64,000 bases of DNA from the NCBI GenBank assembly GCA_003298465.1, contig QNGA01000004.1:310001-374000 (forward strand). Reading direction: 5' to 3'. Under the pieces are notes generated by a model that saw nothing but the letters and a program-made list of their open reading frames with translations, was not told the origin of the DNA and did not search any database. The translations under genes were made by a program, and so were the position numbers. Below, in pieces: positions 50,971 through 59,815 of this stretch. Each line of letters opens with the position of its first letter. Position 1 is the first letter of the stretch. Origin of the DNA: a halophilic archaeon. Lineage in GTDB: Archaea > Halobacteriota > Halobacteria > Halobacteriales > Haladaptataceae.

Positions 50971-51756
50971 GTCCGCGTCCGTCTCCGCGTCATCGTCGTC
51001 TATCGGAAGGAAGTCTGGGCGTTCGCCGGACTCCACGCCGGCGTTCCGAAGTCGGTCGCGGTACTCCTCCGAACGGAAGCGGTCGGAGAGTCGCGCGTTC
51101 GCGACCAGCAGGAGGACGAACAGGCCGAAGAGGAGGAATCCGCCACCGACCACCGCCAGCAGCGCCGACGCCTGCCGGATGTTCCGGGACACGTCGAGAA
51201 CGCCGAGACTCACGACCACCCACGCGACGAGCATCCCGATGCCCGCGACGACGTGGATGCCGGCGATGATACCCATCAATTTGTTCCCGAGTTCCCCGCT
51301 GCCCTCGGGCACCTCGTCGGGGTCCGGCAGGGCCTCGTCGGGGGCGTCGGGCACGTCGTACTCCTCCATCGACGCCAGGGCGATGGTCGGCTTCACGTCC
51401 CGGAGCACGGTCCCGCTCCCCTCGACGCTCCCGTCCGGGTAGACGATAGCGTACCCCTCGTCCGAGTAGGCGAGCAACTGGGACTGGCCGTCCCGGGTGA
51501 CGCGTTCGAGGACCGCGAACACGTCCCGGTTCGCTATCCGATTCCGGAGGTCGGCCTCGACCCTGTCGAGCAGGCGCTCGCCCGTGATCCACGAGTCGGG
51601 GTCGAACGCGGCCTCCCACTCCTCGAGGTCCATCTCCGCCATGTCCTCCGGGCCGAAATCGTCGAAGTCGTACTTCTCTTCGACCTCGCGGCGGAGTTCC
51701 TCGCGGGACTCGTCGTCGGCATCCCCTGCCTGCGTCCCACTGTCGGAGTCAGCCAT
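50965..51756 (-). CDS. Membrane protein of the bc-complex cluster (DUF7319-like)
   Basis: 263 residues. A long acidic soluble region (about 1-165, with EEWEAAFDPDSWITGERLLD and repeats of short strands such as LAYSDEGYAIVYPDGSVE) precedes two helices (MGIIAGIHVVAGIGMLVAWVVV, about 168-186, and LLAVVGGGFLLFGLFVLLL). The soluble part looks like a small beta domain facing the cytoplasm. It starts 157 bp from the divergent DUF7321-like gene with GTTTAGCC near 51780. Function unknown. Confidence 0.82.
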   Translation of the reverse strand: MADSDSGTQAGDADDESREELRREVEEKYDFDDFGPEDMAEMDLEEWEAAFDPDSWITGERLLDRVEADLRNRIANRDVFAVLERVTRDGQSQLLAYSDEGYAIVYPDGSVEGSGTVLRDVKPTIALASMEEYDVPDAPDEALPDPDEVPEGSGELGNKLMGIIAGIHVVAGIGMLVAWVVVSLGVLDVSRNIRQASALLAVVGGGFLLFGLFVLLLVANARLSDRFRSEEYRDRLRNAGVESGERPDFLPIDDDDAETDADD

Positions 51757-51912
51757 CGTGCTGACCTTACGGTTCGACGGCTAAACGTCTTCTGACATTC
51801 GGAAGTCGGAGGCGGTGACCGGGCGTTCGCACGCCGAAATCCGGGCGTCGCGCCCCGGACTCGTCCGGCGGCGTTCCGCACAGTTTAACGCCGCTCGGTC
51901 CAACCCCCTCGC

Positions 51913-52395
51913 ATGGTGAGCGACGCGGCGGTGGCGACGGTGGTCGCGCTGGTAGTCACCGCGAGCTTCCCGTTCTACCTCTACGGCGCGTGGATAATCG
52001 TCGACGCCGAGGTCGTCACCTGGGACGTGCTCACCCACCACCTCCGGTTCATCGTCGTCGGACTCCTGCTGACGACGGTGCCGGCCCTCGGCTGGATGCT
52101 CCCACGCTTTTTCTCCCAGCTCGGCGGCCTCGCGGCGGTCCACGCCTTCCTCGGACTGCAGGCGTACGCGATGCTCGCGTTCGCGCTCACCGGTATCGTC
52201 CGCATCTTCCAGGTCAAGCGCAACCACGACATGTACGACGCGCCCGACCGCGACGTCGACATCGACGAACTACACGAGGACATGTCCTCGTGGCGCTGGC
52301 GGCTCCGCGCCGGCGTCGCGGGCTACGTCGTCTTCTGGCTCCTGGCGTGGACGCTGGGAATGGGCCGGTACGTCGTCAAGTACGTCGCGCTCTGA
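51913..52395 (+). CDS. Membrane protein next to the bc cluster (DUF7321-like)
   Basis: 160 residues. Four helices: VATVVALVVTASFPFYLYG, the segment RFIVVGLLLTTVPALGWML, GLQAYAMLAFALTGIVRIF, and a last one VAGYVVFWLLAWTLGMG. His residues in THHLRF and VHAFLG lie at helix ends, as in di-heme cytochromes, but this is weak. GTTTAACG (51881-51888) is the promoter, about 28 bp before ATG 51913. Conserved beside the bc genes in haloarchaea as I recall. Confidence 0.8.
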   Translation: MVSDAAVATVVALVVTASFPFYLYGAWIIVDAEVVTWDVLTHHLRFIVVGLLLTTVPALGWMLPRFFSQLGGLAAVHAFLGLQAYAMLAFALTGIVRIFQVKRNHDMYDAPDRDVDIDELHEDMSSWRWRLRAGVAGYVVFWLLAWTLGMGRYVVKYVAL

Positions 52396-52408
52396 ACGCC
52401 GCGAGGAC

Positions 52409-53101
52409 CTAGCGCTCGTCCCACTGCTCGCCGCTGGCGAGGTCGACGTCGTGGTCGAGCTTCGACGACGGACAGAGGTCCTCAAGCACGCAGTCGCCGC
52501 AGTCGGGGTTGCGCGCGGTGCAGGTCTCGCGGCCGTGGCTGATGAACAGGTGCGTGTACTGCTGCCAGTCCTCCTCGGGGACGACGGACATCAGGTCCTG
52601 CTCCATGGCCTTCGGGCGTTCTTCCTCCGTGATGGCGAGACGTCGCGAGATGCGCTGTACGTGGGTGTCGACGACGATGCCCTCCACCACGTCGTGACCG
52701 TGCTGGAGGACGACGTTCGCCGTCTTGCGCCCGACGCCTTTCAGTTCGGTCAGTTCGTCCATCGTGTCCGGGACCTCGCCGTCGTGCTCCTCCAGCATGG
52801 TCCGGGCGGAGCTGACGATGTAGTCGGCCTTGCTGTTGTGGTAGGTGATGGAGCCGATGTCCTCCGATAGCTCGTCCACGTCTGCGTTCGCGTAGTCCTC
52901 GACCGTCTCGTACTTCTCGAACAGGTCGGCCGTCTCCTCGTTGACGCGTTCGTCGGTACACTGCGCCGAGAGCATGACCGCGATGAGCAGTTCGAGCCGG
53001 TTCGAGAAGTTCAGCGAGATGGTCGAGTCGGGGTACGCCTCGTAGAGTCTGTCGAGCACTTCCGCTACCTGTTCCTCGCGTGGTTCGCGCGGTTCGCCCA
53101 T
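52409..53101 (-). CDS. nth: Endonuclease III (DNA glycosylase / AP lyase)
   Basis: 230 residues. It removes oxidised pyrimidines. Helix-hairpin-helix LKGVGRKTANVVL (with the catalytic Lys region, near 115), catalytic Asp in VVDTHVQRISRRL (near 138), and the 4Fe-4S ligands C-x6-C-x2-C-x5-C in CTARNPDCGDCVLEDLC are complete. ATG 53101 (MGEPREPREEQ) is preferred to GTG 53107. A solitary gene between the two respiratory clusters. Confidence 0.95.
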   Translation of the reverse strand: MGEPREPREEQVAEVLDRLYEAYPDSTISLNFSNRLELLIAVMLSAQCTDERVNEETADLFEKYETVEDYANADVDELSEDIGSITYHNSKADYIVSSARTMLEEHDGEVPDTMDELTELKGVGRKTANVVLQHGHDVVEGIVVDTHVQRISRRLAITEEERPKAMEQDLMSVVPEEDWQQYTHLFISHGRETCTARNPDCGDCVLEDLCPSSKLDHDVDLASGEQWDER

Positions 53102-53196
53102 ACCCACGTGGTTGGCAACCGCGGATTTGAGTGGTTCGGTCTCCGAAGCGCGCCGTCCGGACGACGTGACGACGTCGACGCTGGTGGGCGAGAGAC

Positions 53197-53223
53197 GAGA
53201 AGAGCGAGAAGAGCGAGAAGAGC
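53197..53223. repeat. Three tandem copies of a 9-bp unit
   Basis: GAGAAGAGC occurs three times in a row. It lies between nth and nuoN. On the minus strand it reads as a pyrimidine run (GCTCTTCTC) just after the nuoN stop, so it may help end the complex I transcript; in a haloarchaeal chromosome such a repeat is also a slippage site. Confidence 0.6.
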
Positions 53224-53245
53224 GACGGGAGCGGTCCTGCGCCGG

Positions 53246-54742
53246 TCAGGCGAACAGCGCCGCCGCGGCGGCGAACGCCTCCTTGGTGGCGGGACCGAAC
53301 ACCGGCAGCAGCGCCACCGTCATGATGGCGGCGGCGACGATGGCGGCGTAGAGTCCGACCGGGCGGCTCTCCATCTCGAACTCGCCCGACGGGTCCTCTA
53401 TCCACATCGCCTTCACGACGCGGCTGTAGTAGAACAGCGACAGCGCGCTGTTGGCCGCGCCGAGGGCGGCGAGCCACCAGAAGCCGGCACCGACCGCGCC
53501 AGCGAACAGGACGTACTTGCTCATGAAGCCCGCGAACGGCGGCAGGCCGGCGAGGCTGAACATGAACGCCGTCATGGCGACGCAGGCGACGGGCGCCTGC
53601 TTGGCCAGACCGTTGTAGTCCTCGAAGGTGCGGCCGAGTTCCCAGTGCTCGACCAGGCCGATGAACAGGAACGCGCCCGTGTTCATGAAGCCGTAGACGA
53701 GCAGGTGGACCATCGCACCGCCCATCACCCACTCGTTGTTCGCGTTCGGGCCGTACAGCGCCGCCAGCCCAATGAGTGCGTAGCCCGCGTGCCCGATGGA
53801 CGAGTACGCCAGCATGCGCTTGACCTTGTCCTGGGTCGCGGCGGCGAGGTTACCGAGCGTCATCGTCACGACCGCGAGTATCTGGAACACCAGCACCCAG
53901 TCGACCGTCGCGGCGACGGCCTCGAAGGGGAACGCGGTGGTGAACACGCGGAACATGACGGCGAACCCGGCGGCCTTCGAGGCCGACGAGAGGAACGCCG
54001 AGATGGGCGCTGGCGCGCCCTCGTACGCCTCGGGCGCCCAGAAGTGGAACGGCACCGAGGCGGTCTTGAACGCGAACCCGCCGAGCACCATCAGCACGCC
54101 GACGCCGAGCACGCCCGAGACGCCGTCCCAGCCGCTGCCGGCGAGCGCCGACGCCACCTGGGGCAGCCGCAGCGACCCGGTGACGCCGTAGACGAGGCTG
54201 ATGCCGTAGGCGAAGATGGCCGACGACAGTGCGCCGATGAGGAAGTACTTCAGACCCGCCTCGACGCTGCCGCGGTTCTGCTTGAGGATGGCGACCAGCG
54301 CGTACGACGGCAGGCTGGCGAGTTCGAGACTGACGAACACGACGGCGAGGCTGTTGGCGCTCGCCATCAGCGTCATGCCCGTCGCGGCCAGCACGACCAG
54401 CGCGTAGTACTCCGCCTGGTAGGAGTGGTCGCGCAGGTAGTCGTAGCTCGCCACCGACACCAGCGCGGTGACGCTGGTGAAGATGAGCACGAAGAACAGG
54501 CTCATCGTGTCGACGACGAGCGCGCCGTTGTACAACGTGATGGCCTCCTCGCCCGTGCCGGCGCTGAGGAACCAGCCGGTGATGCCGAGCGCGACGACCG
54601 ACCCGACCGTCGCGATGCCGGACAGCAGCCCCCGGTTCGTCGAGTCTGGCGAGATGCTGTCCACGACGAACAGCAGCATGGCGGTCAGGCCGAGAACGAG
54701 CGTGGGCGCTATCGCGGACCACGTCGGCCACTGGAACGCCAT
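53246..54742 (-). CDS. nuoN: Complex I subunit NuoN
   Basis: 498 residues, about 14 helices, an antiporter-like proton-pumping subunit. FHFWAPEAYEGAPAPISAFLS with SKAAG is the broken-helix Lys region. VSLELASLPSYALVAILKQ holds the TM5 Glu and a Lys. Last gene of the 11-gene operon; start overlaps the nuoM stop by 1 bp. Confidence 0.95.
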   Translation of the reverse strand: MAFQWPTWSAIAPTLVLGLTAMLLFVVDSISPDSTNRGLLSGIATVGSVVALGITGWFLSAGTGEEAITLYNGALVVDTMSLFFVLIFTSVTALVSVASYDYLRDHSYQAEYYALVVLAATGMTLMASANSLAVVFVSLELASLPSYALVAILKQNRGSVEAGLKYFLIGALSSAIFAYGISLVYGVTGSLRLPQVASALAGSGWDGVSGVLGVGVLMVLGGFAFKTASVPFHFWAPEAYEGAPAPISAFLSSASKAAGFAVMFRVFTTAFPFEAVAATVDWVLVFQILAVVTMTLGNLAAATQDKVKRMLAYSSIGHAGYALIGLAALYGPNANNEWVMGGAMVHLLVYGFMNTGAFLFIGLVEHWELGRTFEDYNGLAKQAPVACVAMTAFMFSLAGLPPFAGFMSKYVLFAGAVGAGFWWLAALGAANSALSLFYYSRVVKAMWIEDPSGEFEMESRPVGLYAAIVAAAIMTVALLPVFGPATKEAFAAAAALFA

Positions 54743-56319
54743 CAGTGACCACCTCCCGTCGCCGCGGCCTGGGCAACGGTGGGGATGTCACGGACCGCGT
54801 CCTGGATCATCGTGTAGAAGATGTTCGGGTCGACCCCGAGCAGGATGACCAGCAGGACGAGCACCACGAGGGGCGCGACGTCGTGGAACGCCGCACGGCC
54901 GACCTCGTAGTCGGTCTCGACCTCGAACGGCCCGAACAGCGTCTGCTGCATCGCCAGCAGCAGGTAGCCGGCGACGATGACGATGCCGAACATCGCTATC
55001 GCCGTGATGATGGCGAGACCGTTCGTCCCCAGCACGGTGCCGGCGAGCACGGTCGACTCGAACGCGCCGACGAAGATGAAGAACTCCGCGGCGAAACCGG
55101 CCATCAGCGGCAGACCCATGTAGCCGAACGCGCCCGCGACGAACACCGCGACGGTGATGGGCATCCGGTCGGCGAGCCCGGACATGTCCGAGACCATCCG
55201 GGTGTGGGTCGTGTTGTAGATGACGCCGACCGCCATGAACATCAGACCCGAGATGAGCCCGTGGGCGACCATCTGGAAGGTCGCACCGCCGACGCCGTAC
55301 ATCGTGTACGCGACGAGGCCGAGGATGACGTACCCCATCGAGGACACCGAGGAGTACGCGACGATGCGCTTGAGGTCCGTCTGGGCGAGCGCCAGCATCG
55401 CGCCGTAGATGACGCTCACGACGGCGAACAGGGCGATGAGCAGCGCGTAGTCGCGTGCCACGCCCGGCAGCATCGTGAAGTTGAACCGCAACAGCGCGTA
55501 CGTCCCCATCTTCAGCAGGACGCCGGCCAGCATGATGGAGACCGGCGTCGGGGCCTCGACGTGGGCGTCCGGCAGCCACGTGTGGAATGGGACGACCGGG
55601 ACCTTCACCGCGAACCCGAGGAACATGGCGAAGAACGCCAGTACCTTCAGGGTGTTCGCGCCCACGCCGGCGAACCCTGTCAGGCCGCCGTCGTTGAGCG
55701 CCTGGGCGATGGCCGGCATGTCCATCGACGTCACCGAGTCGCCCAGTCCGAACACGAGCGCGATGAACCCGATGAACATCACCAGCGAGGCGACGTTCGT
55801 GTACACGAAGAACTTGATCGCCGCGTACTTGCGGCGGGGGCCGCCCCAGACGCCGATGAGCAGGTACATCGGCACCAGAACCATCTCCCAGAAGACGAAC
55901 CAGACGAAGAAGTCGAGCGCCGCGAAGACGCCGAGCAGGCTCGTCTCCATGAACAGCATCAGGCCGTAGAACTGGCTCTGGCGCTCGTCGATGGGCGTCC
56001 ACGCCGCCAGGATAGCGAGCGGGGTGAGCACCGTCGTCAGTACGAGCAGCGGCATGCTGATGCCGTCGAGGCCGACGTGCCAGTTCAGCGAGTACGGCCC
56101 GAGTGCGAGCCAGTTGACGTTCGTCTCGAAGGCGAGGCTACCGCCCAGCAGGGCGTTGCCCTCCGCGCCGGTCGAGCCGAACCGACTGTACATCCAGAGA
56201 CTCCCGGCCGTCGGGAGCAGGCTCAGCGCGAACGCGAGCTTCCCCGCGACCCGATTGGGGGCGACGAAGACGACGAACGCGCTGACCAGCGTAGTCGCGA
56301 TTAGCGCTTCGATCCACAT
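54742..56319 (-). CDS. nuoM: Complex I subunit NuoM
   Basis: 525 residues, about 14 helices, antiporter-like. FWEMVLVPMYLLIGVWGG holds the TM5 Glu; HTWLPDAHVEAPTPVSIMLAG and LLKMGTYALLRF the channel Lys. Typical length. One bp after nuoL. Confidence 0.96.
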   Translation of the reverse strand: MWIEALIATTLVSAFVVFVAPNRVAGKLAFALSLLPTAGSLWMYSRFGSTGAEGNALLGGSLAFETNVNWLALGPYSLNWHVGLDGISMPLLVLTTVLTPLAILAAWTPIDERQSQFYGLMLFMETSLLGVFAALDFFVWFVFWEMVLVPMYLLIGVWGGPRRKYAAIKFFVYTNVASLVMFIGFIALVFGLGDSVTSMDMPAIAQALNDGGLTGFAGVGANTLKVLAFFAMFLGFAVKVPVVPFHTWLPDAHVEAPTPVSIMLAGVLLKMGTYALLRFNFTMLPGVARDYALLIALFAVVSVIYGAMLALAQTDLKRIVAYSSVSSMGYVILGLVAYTMYGVGGATFQMVAHGLISGLMFMAVGVIYNTTHTRMVSDMSGLADRMPITVAVFVAGAFGYMGLPLMAGFAAEFFIFVGAFESTVLAGTVLGTNGLAIITAIAMFGIVIVAGYLLLAMQQTLFGPFEVETDYEVGRAAFHDVAPLVVLVLLVILLGVDPNIFYTMIQDAVRDIPTVAQAAATGGGH

Positions 56320-56320
56320 T

Positions 56321-58351
56321 TCAGAACCAACCTCCCGTGAAGCCGATGACGACGAGCAGGACGACGAAGCTCAACACGAGCAGGAGGGCGTAGTTCGTCA
56401 CGACGCCGCTCTGGACGCGCTTGACGCGACTCCCGCCGAAGAGACTCACGCTGGAGACGCCGTTGACGACGCCGTCGATGACGCCCTGGTCGAACTTGTC
56501 GGCGGCCCGCGCGAGCGGGAGCGTGACGCCCTCGGCCAGCCAGACCTGGTACTCGTCCTGGTAGTAGTTGTTGAACAGTACGGTCTTCGCGCTGCCGAGC
56601 TTGTCCGTGTGCGGCTCGGGCGAGTCCTCGTTGTAGAGCGCCCACGCCAGTCCGGCGCCCGCTAGCGCGAGGGCGAGACTCACCGCGCCCGGCACGAGCG
56701 GCGACACGCCCTCGGCCGCCTCGTAGCCGGCGACCTCGGAGAGCAGGTCGCCGTAGTGGTGGGCGCTGGTCGCCTCCACCGGACCGTTGAGCCACGCGTG
56801 GAGGTACTCGATGTGCGCGCCGGTCAGCTCCGCGACCGGCACCATGTTGACGAACCCGGCTGTCGCCGCGAGGATGCCGAGCACGACGAGCGGTCCCTTC
56901 ACGTTCCAGCGGACGCCGTGGGGGTCACGTGCGGTGTCGGTCCGGGGTTCGCCGTGGAAGGTGAGGAACACCATCCGGAACGTGTAGAACCCGGTGAAGA
57001 ACACCGCGAGCAGTCCCATGGCGTACGCCGCGAGCAGGATCTCGTTCTCCATGCCGTGGACGAGCGCCTCGTACAGCACCTCGTCCTTCGACCAGAAGCC
57101 CGCGAACGGGACGATGCCCGCCAGGGCGAGCGACCCCGAGAGGAAGGTGTAGTACGTCACCTTCATGTGGTTCTTCAGGCCGCCCATGTCCCACATGTCC
57201 TCGTTGTGGTGCATGGCGATGATGACCGACCCGGCACCGAGGAACAGCAGGGCCTTGAAGAACGCGTGGGTCATCAGGTGGAAGGTCGCCGCGACGTAGC
57301 CGCCTGCGCCCAGTCCGAGCATCATGTACCCGTACTGGGAGATGGTCGAGTACGCCAGCACCTGCTTTATCTCGTCCTTGACGACGCCCATCGTCGCCGC
57401 GAACAGCGCGGTGAACCCGCCGACGAACGCGATGATGGCGAGCACCGTCGGCAGCAGGGCGTAGAACCCGTACATCCGGGCGACGAGGTAGACGCCGGCC
57501 GCGACCATCGTCGCAGCGTGGATGAGCGCGGAGACGGGGGTCGGACCCTCCATCGCGTCGGGCAGCCACGTGTGCAGCGGGAACTGCGCCGACTTGCCGA
57601 TGACGCCGCCCAGCACGAGCAGTCCGAGCACGGCGAACCACGCCTGCGGGTCCAGCCCGAAGAACGTGGTCACCTCGCCCGCACCGCCCTCGGCGAGCGC
57701 CTGCTCGGCCGCGTGGACGAACGAGTGGTCGCCGACGAAGGTCGCCGTACCGAACGTGGCGAACACGCCGACGACGCCGATGAGGAAGAAGTAGTCACCG
57801 AAGCGGGTGACGAGGAACGCCTTCTTCGCCGCGCTCGGCGGCGCCGGCTCGCGGAACCAGAACCCGATGAGCAGGTACGAGCACAGCCCGACCAGCTCGA
57901 AGAACATGAACGCCATCAGCAGGTTGTCGGCGAACACGAACGCGAGCATGCTGAAGCTGAACAGGCCGAGCCCGGCGTAGTACCGCGGCAGCCCTATCTC
58001 GCCCTCGTCGTTCATGTAACCGAGACTGAAGATGTGGACGAGGAACGAGATGAGCGAGACGATGACGAGCATCATCGCCGACAGCGGGTCGACGAAGACG
58101 CCGAAGTGCAGGTCGAAGGTGCCGTTACCGACGACCCACGTGATCTGCCGGTGGTACGTCTGGCCGCCCGCGACCGTCAGGGCCGCCCATCCCGACAGCA
58201 GGAGCGACCCGCCCATGGCGATGATACCGGGCAGCGCCCCGCCCTTCGGGAGCATCTTCCTGGCGAACTCGCCGCCGAAGAGCGCGATCAGGAACGATAC
58301 GAACGGCAGCAGTGCGATAACTGGAACCAGTTCGAATGCAGTTGCCGCCAT
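56321..58351 (-). CDS. nuoL: Complex I subunit NuoL
   Basis: 676 residues, the largest antiporter-like subunit, with a long C-terminal amphipathic helix region (residues about 560-650). FELVGLCSYLLIGFW has the TM5 Glu and HTWLPDAMEGPTPVSALIHAAT the TM7-8 motif. ATG 58351 is preferred to GTG 58360 because GAGGTGG just upstream serves as ribosome site and nuoK ends at 58354. Confidence 0.96.
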   Translation of the reverse strand: MAATAFELVPVIALLPFVSFLIALFGGEFARKMLPKGGALPGIIAMGGSLLLSGWAALTVAGGQTYHRQITWVVGNGTFDLHFGVFVDPLSAMMLVIVSLISFLVHIFSLGYMNDEGEIGLPRYYAGLGLFSFSMLAFVFADNLLMAFMFFELVGLCSYLLIGFWFREPAPPSAAKKAFLVTRFGDYFFLIGVVGVFATFGTATFVGDHSFVHAAEQALAEGGAGEVTTFFGLDPQAWFAVLGLLVLGGVIGKSAQFPLHTWLPDAMEGPTPVSALIHAATMVAAGVYLVARMYGFYALLPTVLAIIAFVGGFTALFAATMGVVKDEIKQVLAYSTISQYGYMMLGLGAGGYVAATFHLMTHAFFKALLFLGAGSVIIAMHHNEDMWDMGGLKNHMKVTYYTFLSGSLALAGIVPFAGFWSKDEVLYEALVHGMENEILLAAYAMGLLAVFFTGFYTFRMVFLTFHGEPRTDTARDPHGVRWNVKGPLVVLGILAATAGFVNMVPVAELTGAHIEYLHAWLNGPVEATSAHHYGDLLSEVAGYEAAEGVSPLVPGAVSLALALAGAGLAWALYNEDSPEPHTDKLGSAKTVLFNNYYQDEYQVWLAEGVTLPLARAADKFDQGVIDGVVNGVSSVSLFGGSRVKRVQSGVVTNYALLLVLSFVVLLVVIGFTGGWF

Positions 58352-58353
58352 TG

Positions 58354-58659
58354 TTACCACCTCATCGTTGTCGCCTGGGTCACGTCGACGTCCTTGAAGT
58401 TACGATACAGCACGAGGATGATGCCGATACCCACTGCGACTTCGGCTGCGGCCAGCGCCAGCGTGAACAGGCTGAACGTCTGGCCGGTGACGTTGCCGTG
58501 GTAGTGGGAGAACGCGACGAGGTTGATGTTCGCGGCGTTCAGCATCAGTTCGACGCTGATGAGGAACATCAGCGCGTTCTCGCGCGTGAGGATACCGAAC
58601 AGTCCGATGCAGAACACGGCCGCCGAGAGCAGCAGGTAGTTCTCGACCGGAACCGCCAT
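58354..58659 (-). CDS. nuoK: Complex I subunit NuoK
   Basis: 101 residues, three helices. The conserved proton-path Glu residues lie in SVELMLNAANIN and AAAEVAVGIGIIL. Overlaps the nuoJ2 stop by 1 bp; a GTG three bases earlier (58662) is also possible. Confidence 0.94.
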   Translation of the reverse strand: MAVPVENYLLLSAAVFCIGLFGILTRENALMFLISVELMLNAANINLVAFSHYHGNVTGQTFSLFTLALAAAEVAVGIGIILVLYRNFKDVDVTQATTMRW

Positions 58660-59030
58660 CACTCGTCACCTCCGTCGGTCGTCGTCTCGTCCGGTTCGCC
58701 GCCGTCAGCGCGGAGCGGCGTCATGATTTCGCCTGCCTCCTCGCGACGCGCCAGCATCACGGCCGCCGCCAGCGCAGCGACGAGCACCAGGTCGATTATC
58801 TCGAACGCGACGAGGAACCCCTCGCTCTCGACGATCTGTTCGCCGCCGATGCCGAACAGGTTGAACATCGCGTAGCCGATGCTGGCGGTGATGTTCGCAC
58901 CGTTCGGGAACCCGGTCGCGTCACCGAAGGACGCGCCGAGGAACACGACGGCGAGAACGACGAACAGCGCCACGGCGACGACGCCGCGGAGCATGGTCGA
59001 CGTGCTCCGTAGTCGCGGACGCGAGGTCAT
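58659..59030 (-). CDS. nuoJ2: Complex I subunit NuoJ, C-terminal half
   Basis: 123 residues. Bacterial NuoJ is one protein; here its second half is a separate gene with a first helix VVAVALFVVLAVVFLG and a last one FEIIDLVLVAALAAAVMLARR, the NuoJ end. A 35-residue acidic tail (GEPDETTTDGGDE) follows. Overlaps nuoJ1 by 4 bp. The split is usual in haloarchaea and not a frameshift because each half has its own start and overlap. Confidence 0.88.
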   Translation of the reverse strand: MTSRPRLRSTSTMLRGVVAVALFVVLAVVFLGASFGDATGFPNGANITASIGYAMFNLFGIGGEQIVESEGFLVAFEIIDLVLVAALAAAVMLARREEAGEIMTPLRADGGEPDETTTDGGDE

Positions 59031-59296
59031 GCGTTGGTCACCTCCTCTGTACTACTCTGTTGACGTGTGAGCATCACTGCGAACGTGATGAGTACCAGCA
59101 CGCCGCCGACGTACACCAGAATCTGCATCGCCGCGACGAACTCCGCCTGTAACATCACGTAGTGGACGGCGAAGCTCAGCAGCGACACGCCGAGCAGCAG
59201 CGCGGAGTGCCACACGTCCCGCACCAGGACAGCGCCCAGACTGCTCGCTACCGTTACCAGGGCGAACAGACCAAACGCAATCATCTCGTATGCCAT
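59027..59296 (-). CDS. nuoJ1: Complex I subunit NuoJ, N-terminal half
   Basis: 89 residues, three helices. EFVAAMQILVYVGGVLVLITFAVML is the conserved NuoJ pi-bulge helix. ATG 59296 is used; GTG 59305 would add three residues. A 57-bp gap separates it from nuoI, the largest inside the operon. Confidence 0.9.
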   Translation of the reverse strand: MAYEMIAFGLFALVTVASSLGAVLVRDVWHSALLLGVSLLSFAVHYVMLQAEFVAAMQILVYVGGVLVLITFAVMLTRQQSSTEEVTNA

Positions 59297-59353
59297 TTCA
59301 GTCACCTTGTTGATTCGTAGAAACGCCCTTTCAAGATTTCGAGACGGGCGTGA

Positions 59354-59815
59354 TTACTGATAGTCGACCTCGCCTTCGCCTTCGCCGATCCACGCACCGC
59401 GGTCGGGCTCTCGCGATTCGAGCGGGTCGATGTCCTTGTACCACGGTACGTTCTTCAGCTGTTCCTTGTTGTACACGAGTTCGTCCCGGGTGTCGCCCGT
59501 GAACTCGAAGTTCTGGGTGAGCAGGATGGCGTCGACGGGACAGACCTCCTCGCACAGTCGGCAGTAGATGCACTGTCCGATGTGGAGGTTGTACTGCTCG
59601 CCGTTGCGCTGGTCGTCCTGAACGATCTGAATCGTGTCGTTCGGACAGACGTTCTCGCACTGGCGACACCAGATGCAGCGCTCCTGGCTGAACTTGTGGA
59701 CCCCGCGGAACCGCGGGCTTACTTCGGGTGCCACGTCCGGATACTCGACCGTGAACGTGGACCCGTCCAGTGCGTGCTTCATCGTGGTTGCCATTGATTT
59801 CAGGACTCCGATCAT
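59354..59815 (-). CDS. nuoI: Complex I subunit NuoI
   Basis: 153 residues. Two 4Fe-4S sites: CIWCRQCENVCP (near 47) and CIYCRLCEEVCP (near 82), the N6a/N6b ferredoxin domain. N- and C-terminal extensions are typical of haloarchaeal NuoI. Start overlaps the nuoH stop by 1 bp. Confidence 0.96.
   Translation of the reverse strand: MIGVLKSMATTMKHALDGSTFTVEYPDVAPEVSPRFRGVHKFSQERCIWCRQCENVCPNDTIQIVQDDQRNGEQYNLHIGQCIYCRLCEEVCPVDAILLTQNFEFTGDTRDELVYNKEQLKNVPWYKDIDPLESREPDRGAWIGEGEGEVDYQ

Noticed and set aside
58659..59296. Frameshift in nuoJ
   Set aside because: The two halves each have a start, a 4-bp overlap and complete helices, and a split nuoJ is normal in haloarchaea.
59323..59351. Inverted repeat ACGCCC/GGGCGT between nuoI and nuoJ1
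   Set aside because: Only 6-bp arms with a 17-nt loop in GC-rich sequence; expected by chance and no promoter follows.
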